From: Rhynchonema sp. JSB1_4
Taxonomy: Eukaryota; Nematoda; Chromadorea; Monhysterida; Xyalidae
DNA length: 64,000 nt
Reading direction: 5' to 3'
Assembly (NCBI GenBank): GCA_030248065.1
Contig: JASAMV010009160.1
Span: 1 to 64,000 of the forward strand
Numbering within the stretch: the first letter of the stretch is position 1; each line of letters begins with the position of its first letter. The notes under the pieces were generated by a model, which saw nothing but the letters and a program-made list of their open reading frames with translations, had not been told where the DNA came from and searched no databases. Below, piece by piece: positions 34,545 through 45,900 of this stretch. A program made the translations under genes and the position numbers.

Positions 34545-36691
34545 ATGTACCGCAATTTTCAAACCCAAGATCGAAGTAAGCCAATGGAGCAGCAGCCGTG
34601 CGCTAGCGTGAATGGCGAAGTGCCAATTCAGGGCTGCCCTCGTGGCAAGGGCCTTCATTCGATGGATAACAACAACGAAACCACGATCACAAATAATAAT
34701 GATCCATGTCAGCAACCATTCGAGGTTTTTGTTAATTTCGTTTTTTCACGTCTGGCATAGTTGACTGTTCACGCTGGTGGATTCTCTTGATATATGCGGT
34801 CTCACAAAAATTTTTCAAAGTTTTTTGCACGAATCGATGCTACATAGCTATGTGACATGTTTTTACATTTCAGCTTCGCAAACTGCCCGATTCTCTCTTT
34901 TCGCCTTCCCATCTGATTGACATGATGTCTGAATGCAGCTCAAGCCTAATGCCTTTGCCTGACGGTTAGGCAGACTTGTTTCAGCATTTTTTTATTACAC
35001 CTAAAATTTATTAAATAAATAAGAAACTGTCAGGACTACACATACGGCCTTTATGCATCTCGGATTTCGACAAGAATTTTCCTTCGCTGCTCTCGCAACT
35101 AACTGACGTCGGGGAACCCACGCAGCAGCAGTTTGAAGGTTGGGCTTCGTGATGTTTCACAACAGAATGTAACCTTCGTAAACGTTTATGTTATTTTTCA
35201 GCCCAATTTCGTTCCATGCAATCCTGCCAACGAGCACTGTTCTATGTGACTGTCATTGAAGACACTGACACAAACAAGGTAATGTTTCATCATTCGTCGT
35301 TGGATGATGTTCATCTTATAAATGCCTGCCGTGTTCAGATAGTGGCGGCAGCGACATTGGTGCTCGAACTCAAATTCATTCATTGCATGGGTCATCGAGG
35401 TCGAATAGAGGACGTGGTGGTCGATGAATGTATGAGGGGCAAACAGTTGGGGAAAATGTTAGTTTGCCGTTGACTGTTCTGGTGCTAACGACAGGGGGAA
35501 CCGCAACATAATTTTGGTGGAACAAAATAATTGTAAGTCTTTACTTACAGTTTGTGATGTGCGAAACCTTGTTTAGGCTGAGCCCACGCGCAGGGTTGGA
35601 AAAAAAAATTTTTTTTTAAACAAGTTTTTTTTTTAAAAAAAAAAATTTTTTTTTAAAAAAAAATTTTTTTTTTAAAAAGTCTGAGATTCGGGGAAATTTT
35701 ACCAAATTTGCCTAAAAAACGCGCAAAATCGCGAAAAAATGCAACTTTAATTGACAAGTCACTTTTGTGACTTGGTTTGCATCACTTATCAAGGGTGTTT
35801 ACGTCATTTAGGTACGATCCAACAGTCTGTGCTTGATATGGACCGATGATTGCTGCTCTGTGGTATCGGACACAACAGTTTGTGGCCGAATAAGCAAGAT
35901 TCACTCATAAACCACACAGAGTTGAGAATATAAGCTGCAGAAATACTTGTCGGGCAGCTGAATCAGTCGTATATGACCGACCTGATGGGGTATGACATCG
36001 AAGTACCATGTAGGCACATGCATACTGTGTCCCATGTACCAAGGGAAGGTATAATAACATCATTTGGGGTATCTTAGGTACCAAATACATGCCCCAAAGG
36101 TGATTTTGTGAAGAAAATTTGTCGACCCTTGAGAAAAAATGACAAAAAATAACCCCCAAAAAGGCCATTTTTGGACGTTTTAGAACATTTTGTTCCCCCG
36201 AAAATTTTTAAAAAAAAAATTTTTTTTTTAAAAAAAAATATTTAAAAAAACTTTTTTTTTTTTAAAAAAAAAAAAATTTTTTTTTTTAAAAAAAATTTTT
36301 TTTTTTTGCCCAACCCTGCCCACGCGACACCACTTAGAATCACCGGTGATATACTTTTTGCTAATTTATAGTCTATGCTCATATCGGTGCTGTTGGTACG
36401 ATCGGGACTTTAACTTTTGCTCTCTACCAAGAATATTCATGATATACAGTGGTCATCACATTAACCTGGGCACCAAACTGTCGGTCAGTTTCGCCACAGT
36501 AGAGGGTTAATAATGTAAAGGAGTCCGACTGTGTTTGCAGTCTGCTCGAGCGTCTGACCATGCTGGGCCAACGACTTGGTTGTTACAAGATGTCACTCGA
36601 GTGCAAAGATCATCTGGTACAATTCTATGAAAAATTCGGATACAAGGTCGATCAGGGCAACAATTTCATGGTGAAACGCTTTGTTAAGTGA
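34545..36691 (+). CDS. GNPNAT1: Glucosamine 6-phosphate N-acetyltransferase
   Basis: The enzyme transfers acetyl from acetyl-CoA to glucosamine 6-phosphate in cytosolic UDP-GlcNAc synthesis, which feeds chitin and glycan production. Six exons with consistent phase give 240 codons: 34545-34724, 34874-34964, 35034-35138, 35202-35278, 35339-35457, 36541-36691. The first 60 residues are a polar, Asn-rich extension not usual in the family. The GNAT fold follows: [16 protein letters not shown], then [20 protein letters not shown] with the R-G-K-x-L-G acetyl-CoA pyrophosphate loop. It ends [20 protein letters not shown] and FMVKRFVK. The last intron (35458-36540) contains a complete MITE. The start could be a later methionine (codon 14), which would shorten the extension. 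Confidence 0.93.
35591..36318. mobile_element. hAT-like MITE in GNA1 intron
   Basis: The ends are CAGGGTTGG and CCAACCCTG, with a perfect 8-bp target duplication CCCACGCG at 35583-35590 and 36319-36326. Next to each end are about 80-100 bp of alternating A and T homopolymer runs. The 728-bp interior has no coding capacity. CAGGG ends plus an 8-bp duplication fit the hAT superfamily. Confidence 0.88.
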
Positions 36692-37520
36692 ACCATCTGA
36701 GCTTGCTGTTTCAGGAAAACCTTATCTTTTGTAATTTTATGGTCATTATTATTTTAATTATCGAGTCATATTTGATTTGGTGGAAGGTTTTAGGCATTAT
36801 CCCGGTCAGGTTTGGAGGAGAATGCGTTCAGGTCAAGTCGGTTTTTTTTGTTTTACGTTAAGTGTTGTTGGTCAAAAGCGCTTTCGCTTGACAATTTATT
36901 TTATTGGGAGGTATAGTTTTCGAGGTTCTCATCGTCTTTCGCGCTTTTAAAAATCTCGAATTATCGCAATCTTGTATTCAGATTACGTTTAGTTGCCAAG
37001 TTTCACACAACTGAAGTGCCTATGATGACAGAAGTGGTACAATTTTTATATTTATTCTCAAAACTGATTTGATTTACTGACCTTTTATTGCGTTCGTTTC
37101 AAATGTGACTGACCTCTGTGAATATTATAACATACTGCATTCCGCCAAGCTTTATCAACAACATTTTTGTGCATTCTTGTAATTGTTTGTTTGATATTTT
37201 GCACTAAAAATCTCAATTGCAGTAAAATGTTGATTTTGTTCTCTGTTTGACTTTGATATTGTCAGATTTTGCTTGGTCCACGCACCAAACGCACGCTTTG
37301 CTTCTGTGCGTGATCCTTCATTGTTGTTCGTGGTCTGAAGCCAAAGTAACATACAAGTTACATTATTCAGGCTGAAACGGACTCGAATAATGACGGACTG
37401 CATATGAAACACGTTCCAACATGGTGTGACAAGCTGTGAGTACGCACACGTTGTTACCATAGGAATCTGACGTCACTTGTTCCGAGCCTCGTAACCGTGC
37501 TCTGTTTTTACTATCACGGC
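36692..37520. other. Intergenic DNA, GNA1 to STMP1
   Basis: No exon, RNA gene or repeat is recognised in this AT-rich stretch. A 101-codon minus ORF (37155-37460) has no recognisable features. Confidence 0.4.
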
Positions 37521-37861
37521 ATGGGGCTGTTCAAAATATTGGTTTGTTTTCAAGTATTTTTATTTCTTGTCCCACATGTTTCGCTTCCTGTATGAAAACA
37601 GTTATTCCTTAATCAATTGGTTATATTCTTCAGACTATAAAACTGAAAGAAAATTGTTTATTTTCCAGCTGAGCTACGGCGTCGGTGTCTACTCTGGTGT
37701 TTTTCTGGCACAAAATTACGAGGTCAGTTTCCTGGATTTGCACAATCCATGTTTTTTCATAAATTGCGGTTTATGTCAGTTTTCAGTTGCCAATGCTCGA
37801 AGACCCACGGAAATACTGGGAGAAAATCAAGGAATACATGGAAGAACACAAAAAGGATTAG
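37521..37861 (+). CDS. STMP1: Short transmembrane mitochondrial protein
   Basis: This is a 49-residue microprotein in three exons: 37521-37541, 37669-37722 and 37787-37861. A single hydrophobic helix (LSYGVGVYSGVFLAQNYE) is followed by a charged tail (KYWEKIKEYMEEHKKD). The pattern FxLGxxxGxYLAQNY plus a Lys/Glu tail is the signature of STMP1 (vertebrate C7orf73), an inner mitochondrial membrane protein linked to respiratory complexes. All three exons are in phase 0. An AATAAA lies at 37943, and XRCC1 starts only 122 bp after this stop, so the two may share regulation. Confidence 0.75.
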
Positions 37862-37983
37862 AATCATCGTGTCTTATCAACTTCACCATATCAACCTGAT
37901 CTTTCCGAACCCACCCGTCCCAGAAACCCATAAACTTCAACAAATAAACAATCCCTCAAAATAATTGAATAGTATAAACTAAA

Positions 37984-40900
37984 ATGCCTCCAATTAAAAT
38001 CACCAAAGTCCTGTCCTGTTCGTCGGAGCTGCCCGACTTCCCTGCCGAAAATCTCGTCAAATCACAAGCGTTTGCCAAATGGAAAAGTCAGCCGGGCCCT
38101 GGTCAGTTTATGAGATTATATAATATCTGGTGTAAAACATCAGCCAGCCGACCCATTGCTCGGTTTAACTGATCACTCGCTATCAGAACATATTTGTGAT
38201 CCTGTAATCCAGCCAATCGCACGTCGACTGTTGTGCTGCAACTGGAGCACTCAACATCGATTGAAACATTAGATATTGGCAATGATGGATCCGCCTTCGT
38301 TGAAGTGTTGGTCGGACGATCAGCCACTGGACACGGGGATATGGAGGTTAGGTTAATATAGCTTGTCTGTGAAACATCACCCACAAAGCGAACAAGTTCA
38401 GGTGTTGCTACCCACGGTCACCATGATGTCGCTCAAAGAAAGCCGCGATCAAACGGACATGCTCAAAGTGCGCATGTTCAAGAAAGCGGACTTTGTGCAG
38501 AAAACCGCCGAACAGAAATGGGACATGTTGAAAGTTAGATACAATTTTGTGACTAATGTTTTCATTAGCAGTGCTACGCAGCTATTATTGGAACCTAGTC
38601 CGCATGGCGTTCATATTTGTGACCGTGAAACATTTCCTGGCTGGTTGTTTGATTTTTCATAAAAACTCGCGTTGAATAGACTATCAGCGAGCCTGCCTTT
38701 CTGCTATAAATCAATTTGCCAGCGATAAGGTTCGCAGATTCGATTGGAATTAATGTTTTGCACAGAACGAAAATTGATACCTTGTATTTGATAGAATAAT
38801 GGTAGTGCTTCGGGGATCACCAGTGACAACACAGTGGAACTTAAGTTAGTCCAATATACTTATCAATTCAGATTGTCTGCACTCAACCATTCAACAAACA
38901 GAGCGTCTTTGGTCTGTCATTTGTGCAGTTGATGTCTCCGGAAGAAGCGAAAGTTTGTGGACTTGGCTTTGTTCTTAATTTTCCGCTAGTTGTTTGTTAA
39001 TTTTTCAGCGCAACACTCAAACGCCTGCAACAATTTCAACCCCAAATGTTTCCAAGCAGTTCGGCAAATTCACACTGCGTCCGGAAACTAACGATGATGT
39101 TTCACCCACGTCGGGTGCTCTTATGTTCGGGAAAGCACAGGCAGCTGGGACAAGTTCGTTGGAGGTAAGTTCTGGTGCAGGTTGGTTGTGGCAACTAGTT
39201 TTAGAACGCTGCGTTGATAACCCAATTCTCGACAACATCAAATTGGCACTGTTTGGGACGGCCAGGTCTTTACTGAGTGAAACATAAACTGCTCAGCGAA
39301 TGTGCTTGTCCAGTCGTTTTTCATTGTTTATTTTACGGTTGTGTCTTCGTTCAGCAAGACGAAAATTCTATTCTACTGCTGCCGGCGTGTTTCTCGGTCG
39401 CTTGGACCAAACCATGCAGACCGTCGTGCAAACACGGTTATGTGTGTGCTGCCATCCATGTTTCAGGCACCTCGGGGACAGGGTACTTTCGAAAGTCACG
39501 TAATGCTATTCTAACAAGATATCCACACGCAGGCAGCCAAACCGTCCGTCGTGCCACGCGAACCATCCAAGACAACCAGTGTCACGCCCAAACCAACCCC
39601 ACAACAGCCAGTGCACAGAACTTCGACTGAAACATCAGCCAAAGCGAAAGGTCCCGAGGTCGAAAAACCGAAGCGAACGAAACTGGGCGATTTTGCTGCC
39701 GCAGCAAGCACACCCAAACGAACAAGTGACACACCTATATCTGAGAGAGTGCTCAATGCCGGTAAAAGGCCCAGACCCGCCCAGCAAGGGTCAGGGTCCA
39801 AGCAGTCACACAATGGTGCCCCTACGTCAGGGAGCAAGCCTAGAAGGGCTGCTGCTGCCTCGGTGAAGAAAGTTCCGTTTGAAAAAGTGTGTGGTTTGTT
39901 GATAAGTGTTGTTATATTATCTGTATGAAACTTCAGCTAGTTAGTTTCTGTGTGTTTCAGCTGCTTCATGGCTGCACATTCGTGTTAAGTGGTTTTGTGA
40001 ATCCACAGCGTGGCGACCTGCGAAAGAAAGCACTGGAGATGGGTGCTAAATGCTCAAATGATTGGAATGATAGATGCACCCACTTGATATGTGCGTTTGC
40101 AAACACGCCGAAAGCCAGAGAGGTCAGTATTGTGGTTTGTCATGTCTTCAAAACGCTGTTTTTTGCAGTTCATGCAGAGCTGCTGACGAAACAGTACTGA
40201 CGTGATTTATTACTGTCGCTGAGATAACATCAGCCAGGTGGCCGTAGGCGCACTGGCTGTATTCGCACTTGCACTGTACCCACATGCCCTGATACACATG
40301 CGCCGATACCTTTGTCCTGTCAGAACCGACTACAGTGATAAAAATTGAGTCAACTTTGTTCCACATGAAAGCTCGTCCTGTTTACTCAGGTGCAGCGCAG
40401 TGGTCATGGTCATATTGTGAGGAAGGAATGGATAATTGATGGACACAGACAACGCAAACGGATGCATTGGAGACTGTGAGGCTGGCTGGAATTGATGATT
40501 TGGTTGTTTTTTGTGTGGGTGACTCAAGAAAATTGACTGAATTGACCGCCAGATGTCAAATTGTACTCGATGACAGCAAAACATTCTTGTTGTTCATCCA
40601 GATTGCCTTGAATGGAAATGCATCTTAAAATGTTTTGCCGATAGCGCATAGTCAGAATAATTCTTAGCTCGTTGATTGCAAAGCGACACAGCCGTTTCAG
40701 CAAAAGAAGAACTAAAATTAGCGCTTGAACAATATCAGTACTGGCCAAACCAATCAGATTTATTCTTCAGCTATGCGCTCGACCCGAAGCAGCAATCGAA
40801 CACGTTCTCGGACGATGAATTGGTCGCTGATGACAACAGTGAGGATGGTGAAACATCAACTGATACTCAGGTAGGTGTTTGAATGTCACGGAGTTGTGTT

Positions 40901-41887
40901 GTCAGCCAGTGCAGCAAATAATCAGCTGCTTCTATAGTTAGCTTTTCACATTATTTTTCGGTGATTGACAGTATAATGTCGGAAAACGTTGCATGCTCGT
41001 TGATCTACCCGTTTCTCGGGCATTGTCCTCTTTCTGATTGCGGTGCCCATAAAATTTGAAGAAACATCGAATGGGCACTTATGATCAACAAGTCTCATTC
41101 ATCCGGCATAATGGTAAGTGTGGTTGAGACAAGCGGGCAGACTGAGCCGATACGATCACTGAGTTTGTTTGCAACACCAACCAATCACAGTTATCGTTTG
41201 CAGAGTCAGCAACCAGGCACATCGCAACAGTCCGATCCAGACTACAATCCCGAGTCTGGGTCCGGTTCTGAGTCGGACAACGAACCGGACGCAAACTGGG
41301 ACTCGGAGGATACGGATGACGAAATCGAGAGGATCAAGGCCGGACGGACGAAAGGAAAGAGGACAACGGATAAAAAGGAAGAGAAAGTGGAGAAGAAGAG
41401 CAGGTGCGATAACCAATTTTATATTACTTTTCTGTGAAACATCATCCTGTCAAATGCATGATTCGGTAAGGTAACTTTGGTTTCAGTCTCCAACTTGACG
41501 CCGATGGTTTGCCCGTGCTGCCAGATCTGTTCGATGGCATGCGATTCTTTATTTTGTCAGATGTGACGAAAGAGAAACGACGCCAGGTTGTTGCCTAATT
41601 GCCCTGATTGTTCAAGGCTACTTTCTTCTTTTTTGATTCCTGGTCTCAGTCCGATCGTGCATATCCAGGTGACCCGCTACGTGACGGCGTTCAACGGTCA
41701 GCTCGTCTCATACATGGACCCGACTACCGTAACCCACGTGGTCACCGACAAAGCGTGGAATGCGGACTTTGATGAAATTGGCGCGAAAAATTCGAAAATC
41801 CAAATAGTCAAGCCTGATTGGCTGGTGAAATGCGGCGAAACGAACACTCTGGTCGATATTGAGCAGTTTTTGGTGCAAAAGTCATAA
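37984..41887 (+). CDS. XRCC1: DNA repair scaffold XRCC1
   Basis: XRCC1 is the scaffold of base-excision and single-strand-break repair, binding DNA polymerase beta, ligase III, PARP and PNKP. Twelve exons give 642 codons, close to the vertebrate length: 37984-38101, 38213-38346, 38402-38533, 38872-38952, 39009-39164, 39533-39886, 39961-40122, 40390-40475, 40684-40870, 41204-41403, 41487-41586, 41669-41887. The XRCC1 N-terminal domain (about 1-155) shows VLSCSSELPDFPAENLVK, LDIGNDGSAFVEVLVG and FGLSFVQLM. A Pro/Lys/Ser-rich linker follows, then BRCT1 (about 325-408; GCTFVLSGFVNPQRGDLR, HIVRKEWIIDGH). An acidic linker (about 471-537) precedes a C-terminal BRCT2 (about 537-642; VTHVVTDKAW, KPDWLVKC). 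The boundary at 40684 uses a weak AAAG acceptor. Most introns over 80 bp carry a TGAAACATCA-like motif. Confidence 0.93.
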
Positions 41888-42954
41888 TTGTCAATTTTAA
41901 ATCTCGGATGATTTGACAGGTCAAATATAGGGTGACCCAAAAGTACCCTCAATATCGTTACTCTTGTGACCTTGTTAAGAAGTAGACAACTCGGATAAGG
42001 TTGAATTGTAGCTCATTGAAATTGCCACGCGATTCTACGTGCGACTAACACCGTTAAATCAATTCTCCATGCCGTTGTCTGATGTTTCAAGACTGGATTT
42101 TTTATGCGCCTTTTGACCATAATTTTATCAGTAAGCGTGCGGTGTTGGTCACTCTTGGTGGACTTCTTGAGTTGAAGCTACTGTTATTGATTTAATGACA
42201 TTTGTGGTTTTGACCAGCGTGAAAGTTGTTCACGGACGGTAAATAAAGAACTTTTACGCTGGTCGAAGTCTTAAAAAATATCCTTAGCTGTTTGAGTTAC
42301 CAAGACAAACCTTCAGCAAGAAGCATGCGTGAGACATCAGGTAATTGAACAGAGCGCCATTTTAATAGGTTTTGTTGCATGGAGAATCGCCTGGTGAGTC
42401 CAATGAGCTACAAATCAACCAGTTTCTGTGCGTGTTTGGCTCACAAAGGCCACAAATAGTGACCAAGTTGAGTGTACTTTTGGGACATTCTGTACATCTG
42501 TACATGTATACATTAGTTTGCAAAAAAAGTTGTCATCTAAATAGCGGGTCTGCATGTTTCAGTATGCATTAGATTTGCATGTTCTTTTTTCGACAAATTG
42601 CTGTGGTATAATAGCCTTTTCACCACAAAATAGAATTATGGCGTGGATGGGCCGTGTGTTTGTGTGTTCCTATGTTTTCATATCCAATTACTCAATTTTG
42701 TGAAGTGTGTGTGTTGTATTGTCATTGTAATGTTCTCATGGCAACCAACGTAAAGGCAACCTGGTTATACTTCTTAGAGCGCTAGGGCTTTCTTGTTTGC
42801 GTCATGTTCAAAAATACCAGCGAATTGTTTCAGCACGTTTTGATACGTCACAAACCACCACAAACGTATGTAAAAGCGGTGTCAATGTAACAAAGAACAA
42901 GACATTTTTCTGGCATGGTGAGACAAACAAGGTGAACAGACGATTGCCTTGCAA
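41888..42954. other. Convergent intergenic DNA
   Basis: This lies between the 3' ends of XRCC1 (plus) and the vWA gene (minus). AATAAA at 42242 may end XRCC1. One exact TGATGTTTCA lies at 42080-42089 and a one-mismatch copy at 42330-42339. No exon is seen. Confidence 0.4.
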
Positions 42955-45900
42955 TCAGGTGGAGCGGCAATTTGAATTATAGGTCCGTCGAATTCGTTCT
43001 TTCAGCTGACGGAATTCATTATCATTGATAAACACATTATCGCGTTGTCCGGCGATGTCGACCAGTTGTGTCTCGTTCACTCGCACTGTGCCTTGACCAG
43101 CGTAGAAATTCTGGAATGCAACGCTGCCATTGTGAATCTTTTTAAAGCCTGTCACGCTCGTTTGTGAGGCCGACGATTTGGTTGCCAGTCTGGGATTACG
43201 TTTGGTACCAGGTATTATCTGGTGAGGTCAATACGACACAATACGTCAATATTGGTCGGGAGCACCGAACAGGGCAGTCAATAATAAGATTCAGTCTGCG
43301 CTGCGTTAAAAAATATTTCGGTCACTCCCGCTGACCTGAGATCCAGTGAACGAGCAAACATCTAAACATCAACTAACATCGTAATCGTAGTCGGTTCCTG
43401 TCACAAGCAGTTCCATTTTCGGCAAACGTCTGACGTTCTCAGCTGCAGCACGCGGGTCCTGGAAACAAGCGCAGCATCACTCCATGAACGTTGTGCTGCA
43501 GCGCGCATTCTGATTCACAATCCGACTTTAATTACAGTCGCACTCTACAGACAGAACATTCTTCACAACGACCGACAGGAATGAACGGTCTCATTGCAAA
43601 ACCTGTTGACTCTGATTGTCTTGATATATCAGGCACATATCAAGCCTAACCCCAACCTGTTGACTGTATCCATCGGTGAAAACCAAGGTCACACGTCCAT
43701 TCACTTCGTCCAATGGCCGGAATCCGTGTCGTTCCTGATTGCGATCGTCAAATTCGTCTGCTGCCATTTCCAGCGCTCCGGCTGAAATAATTGGACCCCA
43801 AATTATTTTGATATTAATAATGCTTGTGAAACATCAGCCAATTAGTCACCAACCAGTATCCGTCCATCCGCCGTACCATTTAGCATTCCTTATATCGTTG
43901 ATGATCGACTCCTTGTCAAAATGCTTGCTGAATCGGAATTCTGGCTGAAGTACCGTGTACAGGGTAACCCGCAACAAGTGCGGAAACTCTTTTATGAGGC
44001 TATATCTCAGCCGCGCTTACACATGGAGATAATTTTGGTAATGCTTTCTGAAGCATGGACGATCTATTTTTTTGTGTTAAAATTCGGTCTCCTCACATGC
44101 CATCGTGAATAAGCTACGCAGCATAAACAGATCAACGCCAAATCAATCTTGCAACCGCGGCCAAGATCAAGCGACACAAAATGGGGGTTTCGTACTTGTT
44201 GGGTCACCCTGTATTATCGCGAATGATCTGCCAATTTTCAACGTTTATTTATCAAATGCCCAAACGTATAAAAACTGCATAGTACGATGGTTCGCTTTGA
44301 ATGCAATATTGCTGTGAAATGCAATAGCAAGAACTCGGAACTTGATTTAAATGGGATCCGGACAGTCATGAGTCAGTCAGGCGAATGACATGACTTCACC
44401 AAAATTTGAGCAATTCGGAAAACTATTCTTCCAATAAATGTGCTATAGTTAATAATGCTCACCACAACGTATCCGGGCGATGAGTATTTCAACATGGCCA
44501 CTCTTGTTGTCTTCTCCCCAACTTCCAGATCGTTAACCAGATCGACGGCCATATCCTGATGTTTCAAAGAGGGTATGAAACATTTATTGTGGTTGGTATT
44601 CACACAAGAGTCAGGTATGAATAGAAAAATGCTGGACCTAAATAATCTTCTTTGTTCAAACATTTAAGGTTCAGATTAAAAGTACAGCGGAACCTTGAAT
44701 CGTTGATGTTCGTCCATAACACTGCCCGAGAAGTCAACCACCAACTGAAGGTCCAACTCACAACCTGCGGAGAACTACGTCGTAATAAAACTGGCAATGT
44801 TCAATAGTGCTATAACTTCGCGTTTATGTCTCTCACCTGATCGTCCCTCGGTCGTTGTAGTGGCTAAAAATATTTGGAAACTTGGAAAGTTTTGGCCATC
44901 TGGTGCATTCTCACTGACGATAATCCGGTGCATCGACCGTCTGTGAGACCACAGTCGAAACATTAGGCAGTCAAAAAACGCGCTGCATAGTTTCGCATTT
45001 GACAATCCTGAATCGAAACTCAGCATGTCTACTTGAATCATCACTCACGTCTTTTTGTTGTTGTTGTCGTTGTGACGGGATCCCTCTGCGGTCGACGACA
45101 TGTCAAGCCAATGCGCAGATAATCGGCCACTTTCATAGCGGCGTCCGGGGCCTGGTCAGGGTATATTTTGTTCGTAAAAACTGATTTTCGCTGTGTCGTA
45201 ATGCAAAACTAAATTTGTTGCAATGGATTTTTGAAGTGTCTACACCTCGATCAGATTATCTTCATCTCCACCAGCCCAACGCAGCATGTTGCGACGACCA
45301 GACTGTTCGGTCCTGAAAAAAATGTCATGTGGTGTGTATCAGTCAGCTGACTTTTTTTGAATTAAAAGTGTTATTTTGACGCTTAGCAGTTTGGGAACGG
45401 CTGTTTACTGAAATACTAAATTTTTGCCTTTGACTCTTGTACCATAACACAGAGAACAAAGGTTATACGTGATCCAAGCGCAGTTGGATCATAGTTCGAT
45501 ATCGGTCAAAAAGCACATCGAAACATTTCGACCAATTAGGCACTTTTTTCTATTTCGAACAAGTGGCTGATTGTGAAACATCATTCAGCGACTCACGTTT
45601 CCTCTTCACGTAACATCACCAGTTTCAAGTCCACGCCTGGTGTATTCCTGAATTTTGCTGCATACTCGTCTGATAGATCGAGTTGGTCCACGCCGTTGGT
45701 TGGTTCGCCATTCACCAGACCATCCGATACGAAGAACACCAGCGTTTGATCGGTCGGCTCTGTGAATGGGGCTAGCATTTGGGTGTTGTTTGTTGGGGTG
45801 GAATATACCGCTCAGTTTGGACAGCCAAAGCTTGGAGTGTACGTAGCGGCTTAGTTCAATACCAATGAGTTTAGCTCTATTTGTTACGTGTTACCTATCC

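Noticed and set aside
37861..37984. STMP1-XRCC1 operon with spliced-leader acceptor
   Set aside because: The gap is short, but no TTTCAG-type acceptor lies before the XRCC1 start. Only a weak ATAG is present, so an operon is not claimed.
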